Below, in pieces: positions 12,170 through 21,200 of a DNA stretch of 64,000 bases; within the stretch, counting starts at the first letter, position 1, and every line of letters begins with the position of its first letter. The notes beneath the pieces are model-generated. The model saw only the letters and a program-made list of their open reading frames with translations. It ran no database searches and was not told the origin of the DNA. This stretch comes from Caldilineaceae bacterium. GTDB lineage: Bacteria; Chloroflexota; Anaerolineae; Caldilineales; Caldilineaceae. Position numbers and translations under genes: made by a program. The stretch lies in contig JAPKMW010000004.1 in the NCBI GenBank assembly GCA_026645575.1, positions 1 through 64,000 on the forward strand. Direction: 5' to 3'.

Positions 12170-12559
12170 TCATTTATCAAAACCTATCGGCGGCTTTACC
12201 CGCAACTTTGTGACTTTGAAAATCTCTACCTGGCCTACCGGGCGGCGCGCAAAGGGAAGCGCAGCAAGGCGACGGTGGCGGCCTTTGAATTTAACCAGGA
12301 AGCGGCACTGGCGCAACTGCAAGCTGACCTGCTGGAAAAACGCTATCAACCTGGCGCGTATAACAGCTTTTATGTCCATGATCCCAAACAACGGTTGATT
12401 AGCGCTGCACCCTTTCGCGACCGCGTGGTCCACCATGCGCTCTGCCGGGTGATCGAACCGATCTTTGAGGCGCGCTTTATCCATGATTCCTATGCCTGTC
12501 GCGTTGGCAAAGGGACGCACAAAGCGCTGGATCGTTGTCAACAATTTGCCTATCCATAG
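12170..12559 (+). pseudogene. truncated DGR/retron-type reverse transcriptase
   Basis: The frame reads [20 protein letters not shown], then [38 protein letters not shown] and [13 protein letters not shown], which is the N-terminal third of a group-II-intron-like/DGR-type reverse transcriptase. It stops at TAG (12557-12559) after about 129 codons, where a full enzyme continues for 200 or more residues. The catalytic YxDD motif and later RT blocks are absent, and no normal start codon precedes the homology (the frame runs back into a CGCAAAG repeat). It lies 182 bases after the NACHT-FGE stop, the usual place for the RT of a DGR cassette. No Avd-like helical accessory gene is seen between them. 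Confidence 0.8.
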
Positions 12560-12634
12560 CCAGCGACCGCGGTCTGAGAGTTGGCGTGACTGCTCCCCGT
12601 CCTGTGTGTAACAACATGGGGCCAATAGTGAAAC

Positions 12635-12682
12635 GGTTCTGCTGTTTCTGGTAAGTGATGAACTGAAAGTCACAGCAGAACC
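12635..12682. repeat. inverted repeat in the gap after the RT fragment
   Basis: GGTTCTGCTGT (12635-12645) is repeated inverted at 12672-12682. With a small palindrome CTACGC-GAT-GCGTAG at 12761-12775, it is the only structure seen in the 269-base gap 12560-12828. It may be a remnant of an element that interrupted the RT. Confidence 0.4.
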
Positions 12683-12828
12683 ATCTCTGGTAAACAAAAA
12701 AGCGGCTCACCCTACGCCCCGATTTCACTCTGTCCTGGCGCATTGCAGCGTCGGCTAGGTCTACGCGATGCGTAGCCAGGGTCAGTAGGACTTACGATAC
12801 CGCTCATTACAATTATCCCATAGTAAGA

Positions 12829-13221
12829 ATGTCAATGGCAACACGCACTCGTATGCAAATCAATCCACTGACAGTGGAAACTATTGCGTTGGAGAAGCTT
12901 TGGGCTCACTACGACAACGAAGCGGACAGCATGGTGATTTACCTCACCGGCGCGCCGGTCTTTGCCGTTTCGGTGCTGATGGAAGATGATACCTACCTCA
13001 AAGTAGACCCAACAACGCGGGATATTGTCGGCTTTCATGTGGAAGCGTGGGAACGGGGGTTTCTGCCCGCGCATCCTGAACTGCAAGCACTTTGGCAAAA
13101 ACTACAGCCGGTGGTAGAAACAACGCCAGACTGGACGACCTACTTGCGGATGCTGGCGCTGTGGATTATTTTTCTGTTGAAGGCTGACCATTTCTTGCAA
13201 CCTTCGTTGCAACCTGCATAG
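12829..13221 (+). CDS. DUF2283-like protein (130 aa)
   Basis: Residues 27-75 (HYDNEADSMVIYL, then YLKVDPTTRDIVGFHVE) resemble DUF2283-type proteins, whose pattern is YDxEADxLYIxL followed by a hydrophobic strand and an acidic turn. The C-terminal ~40 residues include a hydrophobic segment (about 103-118). Function is unknown; such proteins are often found near mobile or toxin-antitoxin-type loci. A second ATG two codons in is equally possible as start. The stop lies 25 bases before the next small gene, so they are probably a pair. Confidence 0.6.
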   Translation: MSMATRTRMQINPLTVETIALEKLWAHYDNEADSMVIYLTGAPVFAVSVLMEDDTYLKVDPTTRDIVGFHVEAWERGFLPAHPELQALWQKLQPVVETTPDWTTYLRMLALWIIFLLKADHFLQPSLQPA

Positions 13222-13246
13222 TCCCCTTTTTACAGGACATATTTTG

Positions 13247-13477
13247 ATGACTGAAGAAAACCCTTTAGCGATCGCGCAGTGGATGCAGCCGGATCGCTTC
13301 TTCTCAGCGGCACAACAGCAGCAGTTGACGCGTCTAATGGCTGAATGGCGCACACAACGTGACCAAGGGGAGTCATTAGCGCCCGACACGCAACAGGAAC
13401 TTGAAGCACTAGTCGAAGCCGAGTTATTGGCTTCCGCCGCACGCGCTGCCGCCATGCTTGATGACTTCATGTCATGA
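13247..13477 (+). CDS. small uncharacterised helical protein (76 aa)
   Basis: The sequence is rich in Ala, Gln and Glu and begins MTEENPLAIAQWMQPDRFF. It should be almost entirely alpha-helical. I chose the ATG at 13247 over an in-frame TTG three bases earlier. Small Gln/Glu-rich proteins of this shape often accompany DUF2283-like genes, but no function can be given. Confidence 0.6.
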   Translation: MTEENPLAIAQWMQPDRFFSAAQQQQLTRLMAEWRTQRDQGESLAPDTQQELEALVEAELLASAARAAAMLDDFMS

Positions 13478-13493
13478 AGAGAACTTGCCAACC

Positions 13494-13552
13494 ATCTTCC
13501 CGGAAGGTATGACAGGGCGATCCTGTTGGCCGGACTGACCTTCCGGGAAGAT
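13494..13552. repeat. 59-bp palindromic repeat, copy 2
   Basis: 15-bp arms (13494-13508 and 13538-13552) flank a 29-base centre. It is the same length as copy 1 at 6857-6915, and the centres share TGAC, AT and CCGGAC at equal offsets. It lies between convergent genes and may act as a bidirectional terminator. Confidence 0.7.
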
Positions 13553-13601
13553 TGCGTGGTCACCCCTTGGCTTGCCGCTGCCCCACAGTTTTTGTATTCT
13601 G

Positions 13602-14897
13602 TCATCCAATCAAATGCAACGCCGTCTGCCGGCCATCCAGCCAGCGCATTTGGCCGCCACTGAGCATGGCATCCTCTTCCAACGCCATGCGGACCAGTTG
13701 GTTATTCCATTCGGGGATGGCCTTTTTGGCGTTGAGTTCAATCGAATAGCAGGTGTTGTCGAAAAGCTCATAGTCGCCCTTGCCCGGCACGCCCCCTTGT
13801 TGATCCCACAGGCCGACAATCGGTCCGGCGGCGTGACCGTGGTAGCCTAGCGGGTGGCTATAGACCTGGGGTTGGATGCCTTCGCCTTTGGCCCGTTCCA
13901 GCACGGCTTTTAACACCTCATTACCGCTGCGACCCACCCCCATCTCCGCCATGTGAATATCTTGCAGCCGATTGCCTTCGGCCAGCAGGACGCGCAACCC
14001 TTCTGGCGCGTCCTGCTGGCCCGGCTTGAGGACGTAGGCGTTCTGCTGGTGATCGGTCGCCAGCCCCAGGTAGTAGAAGCCGACATCGCAGTGGAGCAGA
14101 TCGCCGGGGAGGATCAACTTGCGCCGTTCGTGGCTGCCGCCGCCGGCTGGGCCATCAAAGGTCAACCCCGGCGCTTGGATTTCCACACTGGGTTGGAACC
14201 AGGCGCGCAAGCCCAAATCATGCATCTTTTGGCGGAACCACCAGACCACATCATCGGTGGTCGTAATGCCGGGCTGAATCGTGCGGCTGGAAAAGGCTTC
14301 GGCGATGAGCGCATGGGCCATCTGCGCCAACCCCGGATAGACGGTGATCTCCGGCGCAATGCGATGTTCCAGCCAGCCGACACAGAGTCGTTCCGCACTG
14401 CGCACGCGACCAGCATACGTTTCACCCAACGCCGCGATCACCCGCCCATGTTCGCTATGGCTCAAGCCGTCGCCAAAGGGAAATTCATCGGCGTAGTTGA
14501 GGCCGATGGTTTGCGGGTCGCGCTCGCGCACGACGCGGCCCAGACAGGCAAATTGATCTTCCTTCTCCGGTTCCCAGCCCTTGTGATAGTAGTCGCCGTG
14601 CCCATAGCGGTCAAGGGTCAGCCGTTCGACCGTGCCGTCGGCCTGGCGGGTAAAGACCAAGATGGTGCGCCGCCGCGCCGCCATCGCTGGTTCGGGCAGA
14701 AAGGTCATGATCACCGGGTCTTCGTTGTATTCACGGGCGACGATCAGCCACATGTCAAAATTTTCGCGGGCCAGGAGCGCCGGCAGAAATTCATCGAGCC
14801 GCTCTTTGAGCCAGCGGTTACGCACCTCGGCCTGAGCGCGCAGAGGGAGGATTTTATTACTGTACGCTGCTAAGGGGAGTGGTTGAAGTAGGGTCAT
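13602..14897 (-). CDS. M24 family metallopeptidase (Xaa-Pro aminopeptidase-like)
   Basis: Cytosolic dinuclear-metal peptidase or creatinase-like hydrolase, 431 residues. A creatinase-type N-terminal domain (about 1-180) is followed by the pita-bread catalytic domain. All five expected metal ligands can be matched: the Asp in LLHCDVGFYY, the Asp in LATDHQQNAY, the His in GYHGHAAGP, the Glu in YSIELNAKK and the Glu in ALEEDAMLSG. The start lies inside the end of the upstream gene (41-base overlap), implying translational coupling. Exact peptide specificity cannot be told from sequence. Confidence 0.88.
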   Translation of the reverse strand: MTLLQPLPLAAYSNKILPLRAQAEVRNRWLKERLDEFLPALLARENFDMWLIVAREYNEDPVIMTFLPEPAMAARRRTILVFTRQADGTVERLTLDRYGHGDYYHKGWEPEKEDQFACLGRVVRERDPQTIGLNYADEFPFGDGLSHSEHGRVIAALGETYAGRVRSAERLCVGWLEHRIAPEITVYPGLAQMAHALIAEAFSSRTIQPGITTTDDVVWWFRQKMHDLGLRAWFQPSVEIQAPGLTFDGPAGGGSHERRKLILPGDLLHCDVGFYYLGLATDHQQNAYVLKPGQQDAPEGLRVLLAEGNRLQDIHMAEMGVGRSGNEVLKAVLERAKGEGIQPQVYSHPLGYHGHAAGPIVGLWDQQGGVPGKGDYELFDNTCYSIELNAKKAIPEWNNQLVRMALEEDAMLSGGQMRWLDGRQTALHLIG

Positions 14898-16251
14898 TGT
14901 CTACCATGCCTTTTGTTATGCTACGCACGCGCGGGTACAACCGTTCGCGGCAGTCAGGACAGATCCCGTGGCTAAATTCGGCCTCGGAATGATCACGAAT
15001 GTAGACGGCCACATCTTGCCAGTAGCCGCTGTCATCGCGAATCTTTTTACAGCCACTGCAAATGGGTAACAAGCCGGACAACTGCTTGACTTTGTCGAGG
15101 GCGGTCTGTAATTCTACATTTTTTAGACGGTAGATTTCGGTTTCCCGTTTGGCGGTGGCAGTCTCATGGATTACTTGCAGGGTTTTCAACTTCTGATCGG
15201 CTTGTTCGTTGTAGAGTTCTTCTTTTACCGTATGGAATTGCTTATAGTGACTGAGCGCTTTGGCCGCTTCGCCTTGCTGTTCATAAATTTCAGCCAACAA
15301 CCGATGGCACGTATAGATCTCGAGTGGCAGTTTGATTTCTTCTGCAACCGCCAGCGCCTGGTGTAAGTATTCGAGTGCCAACGACCATGTTCCCTGTTTT
15401 TGATAGACGCGCGCAATATTCCGTAAAAAAGTCGCCAGTTCGGCTTGATTATCGAATTCAGTCACCATCTGTTGCGCCTGTTGTAAGCAAGCCAGCGCCT
15501 CAACATACTTTTCCTGGCTGATGTAAAGTTCGCTGAGGCTATCCAACACGCTTGGTTCCAGGATTTTGATGCCTAATTGGCGAGTGAGTGCAAGCGCCTC
15601 TTCTAAATGGGGCAGCGCCTCTTCGGCGCGACCACAGAGGTTTAGCAGATCACCCATATTATTCAGCGCCAGCGCCACCCGTTGATGGTTGCCCATCGCT
15701 TGTGCAATGGCCAACGCCTGCTGATAGGCGTTTAACCCCTTTTCATATTGGTGGGTATAGCGATACAGCACCCCCAGATCATTCTGGACAAAACCTTCTA
15801 TGGCCGGATCAGCAACTTGTCGGCTCAGGGTCAACGCCTGCAATAGATAGCTTTGTGTCGCCGGAAAATCACCCAATAGTCGATAGATGCTCGCCAGACA
15901 AAGGAAAAGATAGGTATGAATCGCCGCATTGGGGTGGCTTTCCAGGAGATCCAATGCCTCATTAATCAAGGGGAAGGCAACCTCGTAATGGGGGGCAACC
16001 AGCGTATTGAGTACCGCAAGATTCAGCAGACAAGCAAGACGACCCGCCGGATAGTCCTGCTCTTGCAGGAGTGAATAGGCCGTCTGACTCAACAGCAAGG
16101 CGCGCTGTGGATCGAAATGGCGAATCGCCCACGCCAGTTGATTCAGCACATCAAGCTGCCGACGCGGGTCGCGGGTCGGATCGGCATTCAGCGCCTGTAG
16201 CTCTTTTTCTAATTGCGCAAGTTCTTGGTTAATCGATTGATTTTCTGCCAT
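14857..16251 (-). CDS. TPR-repeat protein with C-terminal zinc-type motif
   Basis: 464 residues. About nine tetratricopeptide repeats (roughly 40-370) form a protein-binding superhelix, followed by a short coiled segment and a cysteine cluster beginning LPICSGCKKIRDDSGYW and ending SHGICPDC (about 398-434). This Cys4 motif is common at the C-terminus of signalling proteins (response regulators, PAS and TPR proteins) in many environmental bacteria and has no assigned function. A regulatory or scaffold role is likely. It overlaps the M24 peptidase start, so the two are probably one operon. Confidence 0.82.
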   Translation of the reverse strand: MAENQSINQELAQLEKELQALNADPTRDPRRQLDVLNQLAWAIRHFDPQRALLLSQTAYSLLQEQDYPAGRLACLLNLAVLNTLVAPHYEVAFPLINEALDLLESHPNAAIHTYLFLCLASIYRLLGDFPATQSYLLQALTLSRQVADPAIEGFVQNDLGVLYRYTHQYEKGLNAYQQALAIAQAMGNHQRVALALNNMGDLLNLCGRAEEALPHLEEALALTRQLGIKILEPSVLDSLSELYISQEKYVEALACLQQAQQMVTEFDNQAELATFLRNIARVYQKQGTWSLALEYLHQALAVAEEIKLPLEIYTCHRLLAEIYEQQGEAAKALSHYKQFHTVKEELYNEQADQKLKTLQVIHETATAKRETEIYRLKNVELQTALDKVKQLSGLLPICSGCKKIRDDSGYWQDVAVYIRDHSEAEFSHGICPDCRERLYPRVRSITKGMVDNDPTSTTPLSSVQ

Positions 16252-16259
16252 CGATATTT

Positions 16260-16289
16260 ATTGTACTTGGTGCGCTGCGACAATTGCAA
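16260..16289 (-). promoter_or_regulatory. possible promoter of the TPR gene
   Basis: On the minus strand TTGCAA (complement of 16284-16289), 18 bases, TACAAT (complement of 16260-16265), ending 9 bases upstream of the ATG. If real, transcription would start very close to the start codon. Confidence 0.35.
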
Positions 16290-16321
16290 ACTACTCTGAA
16301 CTATTTCAGGTGATCGGTGTG

Positions 16322-16350
16322 TTGACTTTCCTATGCGCTACAAGTAAGAT
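16322..16350 (+). promoter_or_regulatory. promoter of the SDR gene
   Basis: TTGACT (16322-16327), 17 bases, TAAGAT (16345-16350). The leader of about 90 bases contains the hairpin at 16392-16412. Confidence 0.6.
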
Positions 16351-16391
16351 AAAGTGCAGTTTGTCAGGTGCCGATTCAGCTTGGGAACGCC

Positions 16392-16412
16392 GCCATCTTG
16401 CCGCAAGATGGC
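16392..16412 (+). promoter_or_regulatory. 9-bp hairpin in the SDR leader
   Basis: GCCATCTTG-CCG-CAAGATGGC, perfect arms and a three-base loop, 33 bases before the start codon. It could be a leader control element or a relic of the ATCTTCC repeat family. Confidence 0.4.
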
Positions 16413-16444
16413 TTGAGGATAGCCAATAAACAATCAACGCTCCT

Positions 16445-17326
16445 ATGACCAATCTCGATTCACTCCATCAATCAGCCCGCAGCCAAGCCGTGGTCATCAC
16501 CGGCGCCGCCACCGGCATTGGCGAAGCGTGCGTCAAACGGTTGGCGGCGGCGGAGTTTCAAATCTTTGCCGGTGTCCGCAAAAGCGAAGATGGGGCGGCG
16601 TTACAAAAATCAACCGGCGACCGGGTCACGCCCTTGCTGCTCGATGTCACCAACGCCGAACAGATCGCAGCCGCACAGGCAACGGTGGCAACAGCGGTGG
16701 GTGAGCGTGGGCTGGCCGGGCTGATCAACAATGCCGGGATTGCCGTCGGTGGCCCGTTGGAATTTATGCCAATGGACGAGTTCCACCACCAGATGCAGGT
16801 CAATGTCTATGGCGCGCTGGCGGTGACCCAGGCGTTTCTGCCTCTGCTGCGGCAGGCGACAGGGCGGATTGTCAACATGAGTTCGATCTCTGGGCTGGCG
16901 GCCAGTCCGTTTTTGGGGCCGTATGCCGCCTCTAAGTTTGCCCTGGAAGCGCTGTCGGATGCGTTGCGATTGGAATTGCGCCCGTGGGGCATTGGGGTCG
17001 TTCTAGTTGAACCGGGGAATATTGCCACGCCGATCTGGCAGAAGGGGCTGGCGTTCGCTGATCAACTGGAGGCTAGAATGCCGCCGCAAGCGCAAGAATT
17101 CTACGGTCCCACCTTTCCCTTTCTGCGGAAGATGTTGACCCGCAGCCGCGGCACGCCGGCAGATGCGGTGGCCCAAGTTGTCCAACAGGCATTGACCGCA
17201 ACGCACCCCAGAGCGCGCTATCTAGTGGGGAATGATGCCCGCCTACGCACCTGGATCGAACGGTTGCCCACCCGCTGGCGCGATGGTTTGATTGCCAGCC
17301 GCCTGCCCAAGTATGGACAGAAATAG
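16445..17326 (+). CDS. short-chain dehydrogenase/reductase
   Basis: Classical SDR, 293 residues, with a Rossmann fold binding NAD(P). TGAATGIG (19-26) is the glycine-rich cofactor motif, NNAG follows, and the catalytic set is the Ser in IVNMSSISGL with YAASK. The long C-terminal extension and the ALRLELRPWGIGVVLVEPG pattern resemble retinol-dehydrogenase-like (SDR9C-type) members. The substrate is not predictable. It has its own promoter and is followed by a heptad-repeat palindrome. Confidence 0.88.
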   Translation: MTNLDSLHQSARSQAVVITGAATGIGEACVKRLAAAEFQIFAGVRKSEDGAALQKSTGDRVTPLLLDVTNAEQIAAAQATVATAVGERGLAGLINNAGIAVGGPLEFMPMDEFHHQMQVNVYGALAVTQAFLPLLRQATGRIVNMSSISGLAASPFLGPYAASKFALEALSDALRLELRPWGIGVVLVEPGNIATPIWQKGLAFADQLEARMPPQAQEFYGPTFPFLRKMLTRSRGTPADAVAQVVQQALTATHPRARYLVGNDARLRTWIERLPTRWRDGLIASRLPKYGQK

Positions 17327-17350
17327 CAACAGGAAAGTCTGATTACCTGT

Positions 17351-17425
17351 AGAGATTAAGAGATTAAGAGATTGAGAGATTAGCCGTCACTCAATCTCTC
17401 AATCTCTTAATCTCTCAATCTCTTA
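17351..17425. repeat. AGAGATT heptad palindrome, locus 1
   Basis: Four tandem 7-base units (AGAGATTA/AGAGATTG) are followed by an 8-base centre and the near-perfect inverted complement (TCAATCTCTCAATCTCTTAA). Members of the same family occur at 24984, 26761, 41140, 44391 and 46753. It lies between the SDR gene and rsmD. Confidence 0.8.
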
Positions 17426-17439
17426 TAGGATTCAAGATT

Positions 17440-18153
17440 ATGCGTGTCATTACAGGCCGCGCCAAAGGTCGCAAATTACAACCGGTGCCGGGCGACAGCA
17501 CCCGCCCCATCACCGACCGCGCCAAGGAAGCGCTCTTTAGCATTTTAGGCCAGTGGATTGAGGGCGCCCGCGTCCTTGACCTCTTTGGCGGCACGGGGTC
17601 GGTCGGCATTGAGAGTTTAAGCCGCGGGGCAGCCTTTGCCCATTTTGTCGATCTCAACCGGAAAGCAATCGAGACAATCCGCGCCAACCTGCGCCACTGT
17701 CAACTGGACGCCGATGCTTTGGTCGAACGGGCCGACAGCTTTACCATGCTCAAGAATTACCAGGGCGAGCCGTTTGATCTGATCTATGTGGCGCCGCCCC
17801 AATATCAAGAACTTTGGCGCAAGGCGCTGCTCCTCATCGATAACCGCCCCGAATTGCTGACGCCCGACGGCGAGGTGATTATCCAGATTCACCCCAGAGA
17901 AGAGACGCCTGTGGAGCTACAATTTCTGCGCGAATATGACCGGCGGCAGTATGGCTCCGTTCTCCTGGTGTTCTATGCTTCTGCCAGTGCAATGGACGCG
18001 GCTAGGGATGACGATGAGATGGATAGTGAAGTTGATGATGAAGTTGATGATGAAGTTGATGATGAAGTTGATGATGAAGTTGATGATGAAGTTGATGATG
18101 AAGTTGATGATGACAACCGAAATAATTTACGGACGCCTCAATCACTGCATTAA
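17440..18153 (+). CDS. rsmD: 16S rRNA guanine-N2 methyltransferase RsmD, with acidic repeat tail
   Basis: Methylates G966 of 16S rRNA with S-adenosylmethionine. Family signatures are MRVITGRAKGRKL at the start, RPITDRAKEALFSIL, and the SAM-binding LDLFGGTGSVGIESLSRGA. The usual (N/D)PPY catalytic motif reads APPQY, with Asp replaced by Ala; the change may be lineage-typical and should be checked. After the ~185-residue enzyme comes an acidic tail with seven EVDD units, encoded by a perfect 12-bp tandem repeat, then DDNRNN. The start is preceded by a heptad palindrome and only a weak ribosome-binding site. Confidence 0.85.
   Translation: MRVITGRAKGRKLQPVPGDSTRPITDRAKEALFSILGQWIEGARVLDLFGGTGSVGIESLSRGAAFAHFVDLNRKAIETIRANLRHCQLDADALVERADSFTMLKNYQGEPFDLIYVAPPQYQELWRKALLLIDNRPELLTPDGEVIIQIHPREETPVELQFLREYDRRQYGSVLLVFYASASAMDAARDDDEMDSEVDDEVDDEVDDEVDDEVDDEVDDEVDDDNRNNLRTPQSLH
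18028..18111 (+). repeat. 12-bp tandem repeat (7 copies) inside rsmD
   Basis: GAAGTTGATGAT is repeated seven times without error and encodes (EVDD)7. Perfect copies imply recent expansion and probable length variation by slippage. The unit keeps the reading frame whatever the copy number. Confidence 0.95.
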
Positions 18154-18191
18154 CCTTGGTAATTAACGGGAAAATTACAGGCGTAAGGGAC

Positions 18192-18220
18192 TCGACTTTT
18201 ATAACAGAACATGCTATACT
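18192..18220 (+). promoter_or_regulatory. promoter of the SARP-type regulator
   Basis: TCGACT (18192-18197), 17 bases, TATACT (18215-18220). The leader to the chosen start is about 70 bases. Confidence 0.6.
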
Positions 18221-18295
18221 TAATAGTAATGATTGCTTCCTGTTGTTACGCATATTGACAGCGTTGCCGCTGTACCAGATCGGGCGAGGTGGGTT

Positions 18296-21200
18296 ATGAC
18301 GACCGATCCGTTAGCAATTTCCTTGCTTGGTGACTTTAAGCTCACCTATGGTTGTCCGCCAAACACAACCGAACTCTATACAGTCAATACGGCGCGTCTC
18401 CAGGCGCTGCTGGGCTATCTGTTGCTCCATCGCCAGGCGCCACAAGCGCGTGACCATTTGGCTTTTCTCTTTTGGCCGGACACTAGTGAAGCGCAGGCAT
18501 TGACCAATCTGCGCAACCTGTTACACAAACTCCGCCGTGCCTTGCCGACGCCGGCGCGTTTTCTCCTGGTCGATGCCCGTTTTGTGCAGTGGCAATCCAA
18601 CGCCCCATATACGCTGGATGTGGCCGCCTTTGAAGCCGCCGTCGCCCAGGCCACTACGACCGCCGACCTGGCAAGCGCAATTGAATTATACAGCGGCGAA
18701 TTGCTGCCCAGTTGTTATGATGATTGGATTTTACCGGAGCGTGAACGGTTACGGCAACTGGCGCTTGATACATTGGAACGGCTGATTGCGTTGCTGGAAG
18801 GGGTGCGCGACTACCGCGCTGCCATTCGCTACGGCCAACGGCTCTTACAACTCGAAACGCTTAATGAAGCGCTCTACCGGCATTTAATGAGTTTGCACGC
18901 CGCCATCGATGACCGGGCCGGCGCCTTGCATGTCTACCAACGCTGTGTGACCATGCTCTGCGAGGAATTTGCTGCCGAGCCAGCGCCGGCTACGCAAGAA
19001 CTCTATCAGCGGCTCCAGCAGATGGAAACCACGCCCCCCCCTTCGACGACCTTGCGCACCCCGGAACAGCCGCCGCTCATTGGCCGCACAACTGAATGGC
19101 AGTCATTATTAGATGCCTGGCGCAAGGCGAGTCGCGGCCAGATGCACTGGCTGTTGCTGACGGGGGTAACCGGGATTGGTAAGACACGGTTGGCCGAAGA
19201 ATTCGCAACCTGGGTAACGCGCCAGGGCTATGGCGTAGCGACGGCTCACTGTTACCCCGCCGAAGGGACGCTGGCCTATGCCCCCGTTATGGCCTGGCTA
19301 CGTTCTGCCTTTGTCTATAAGCAGGTAGTCACCCTGGAACCGGTTTGGCGCACCGAAGTGGCGCGCTTGCTGCCGGAATTGCTCACCACACAGCCGAACT
19401 CGCCTGCGCCTGGCCCGCTAACCACCGGTTGGCAACGGCAGCGCTTCTTGGAAGCATTGGCGCGGGCGCTGCTCAACGGCAAAGGGCCGCGCATCCTTCT
19501 ATTGGATGACCTCCAATGGTGTGATCCTGACACCCTGACCTGGTTGCACTATCTGGCGCACTTTGCGCTGGAGCCGCACATCGCAGACAATAGCAAAGCG
19601 GCGTCCAGACAAAGCGGGCTACTGTTGGTTGGTACGTTGCGCCAGGAAGAAGTGGGCGACCAACATCCGGTGCATGATCTGCTGCTGAGCCTCCGCCGTA
19701 CCGAACAAGTGACCGAGCTGGCGCTAGGACCCCTGGACGCCACCGAAACCGCCGCACTGGCCGCGACGATTGCCAGCCAAGCCTTGACCCCAGCCCAAAG
19801 CGCCGAGCTGTATCAAGAGACGGAGGGCAATCCCTTATTTGTGGTGGAGACGGTGCGCGCGCAGCGTGGCGAGTGGCGGGTGGCAAGTAGCGATATACAA
19901 ACGCCACCTGCCACTCGCCACCCCCTTCCCCCCAAGGTTCACGCCGTCATTCATGCCCGCCTGGCCGAGCTTTCGCCAACTTCCCGCGAATTGGCCGGCG
20001 TGGCGGCGACGATTGGCCGCGCCTTTCCCTTTGCCGTCCTTGCTCAAGCCGGCAAGCAGGACGAGGAGACGCTGGTGGATAGCCTTGATGAATTGTGCCA
20101 ACGACAGATTGTGCGCGAACGCAGCACCGATAGCTATGACTTTACCCACGACAAGCTGCGCGAGGTGATCTACAACAGTCTGAGCGCGGCGCGGCGGCGG
20201 CTGTTGCACAAGCGGGTGGCCGATGCGCTGGAAGCGGTCTACACCAACCAGCATGGCAACAGTCGGCAGCCTCTGGCGGCCATGAGTGGGCAAATCGCCA
20301 CCCATTACGAGGTAGCCGGCATCTTTGCAAAGGCGATTCACTATTATCAGCAAGCCGCCGAAGCCGCCCATCAGCTTTCCGCCAATGGCGAAGCCGTGCG
20401 CGCCTACCGGCGCGCCATCGCCCTGGTTGAAGGCCCAGCCGGTCAACGGCCGGCGGTGACGCTCTATGAACGGCTGGGTGATCTGTTGCATGGCACGAGT
20501 CAATACGCCGAGGCGCGCGCTGTCTTTACCCAAGCGCTAGCCGATGTTGGGGGCATGGACGCGGTCGAATGCGCTCGTTGCCACCGCAAGATCGGCAACA
20601 CCTGGCGCGAACAGTATGACTACGCCAACGCCCTACAGTTCTATACGGCTGCTGCCACCGCCCTAGAACAGACTGAGGTGCAGACGCCTTATCGCGCCAC
20701 CTTGCCCCATCTCCCTGCCGAGCACCCGCACCTGATTCAGGTGCAGACGGTGCGTAAAGGGTCGCCGGCGTGGTGGGAAGAGTGGCTTCAGACCCAGTTA
20801 GAGATTGATCTGGTCCACTATTGGTTGGGGGATACGGAGGCTAGCGCTGCGCTCCAACAGCGGTTAGCGCCGCTGGTTGAACAGCACGCCACCCCGGGGC
20901 AACAGGCTACTTTTTTCCAACGGCAGGGGCAACTTGAATTTCGTCGTCGGCGCAGTGTAGCGACAGCAGCAGCGGTGGCCCATGCCCGGCGTTCATTTGC
21001 GATTTACCAGGATGCTGGAATGCAAGATAACTTGCCCTCGGCGCACTTTATGCTCGGCTTTTTGCTTCTCTGGCATGATGATCTGGCGGCGGCAGCCACC
21101 GAACTGCAAACCACATTGCGTCTTGCGGAACAACAGGGCGACCTGAGCCTGCAAGCACGCTCACTCACCTACTTAACCATTGCCACTCGACGGCGTAACC

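Noticed and set aside
11989..12829. A template repeat (TR) or Avd gene expected next to the DGR-like locus
   Set aside because: I looked on both strands around the RT fragment and found no sequence matching the variable region with A-rich differences, and no helical accessory ORF.
13953..14873. 306-residue frame on the plus strand
   Set aside because: It is the antisense of the M24 peptidase gene, which has all five metal ligands and a coupled start.
18002..18253. His/Gln/Leu-rich frame on the minus strand
   Set aside because: It is the mirror of the 12-bp tandem repeat in rsmD and has no start signals.
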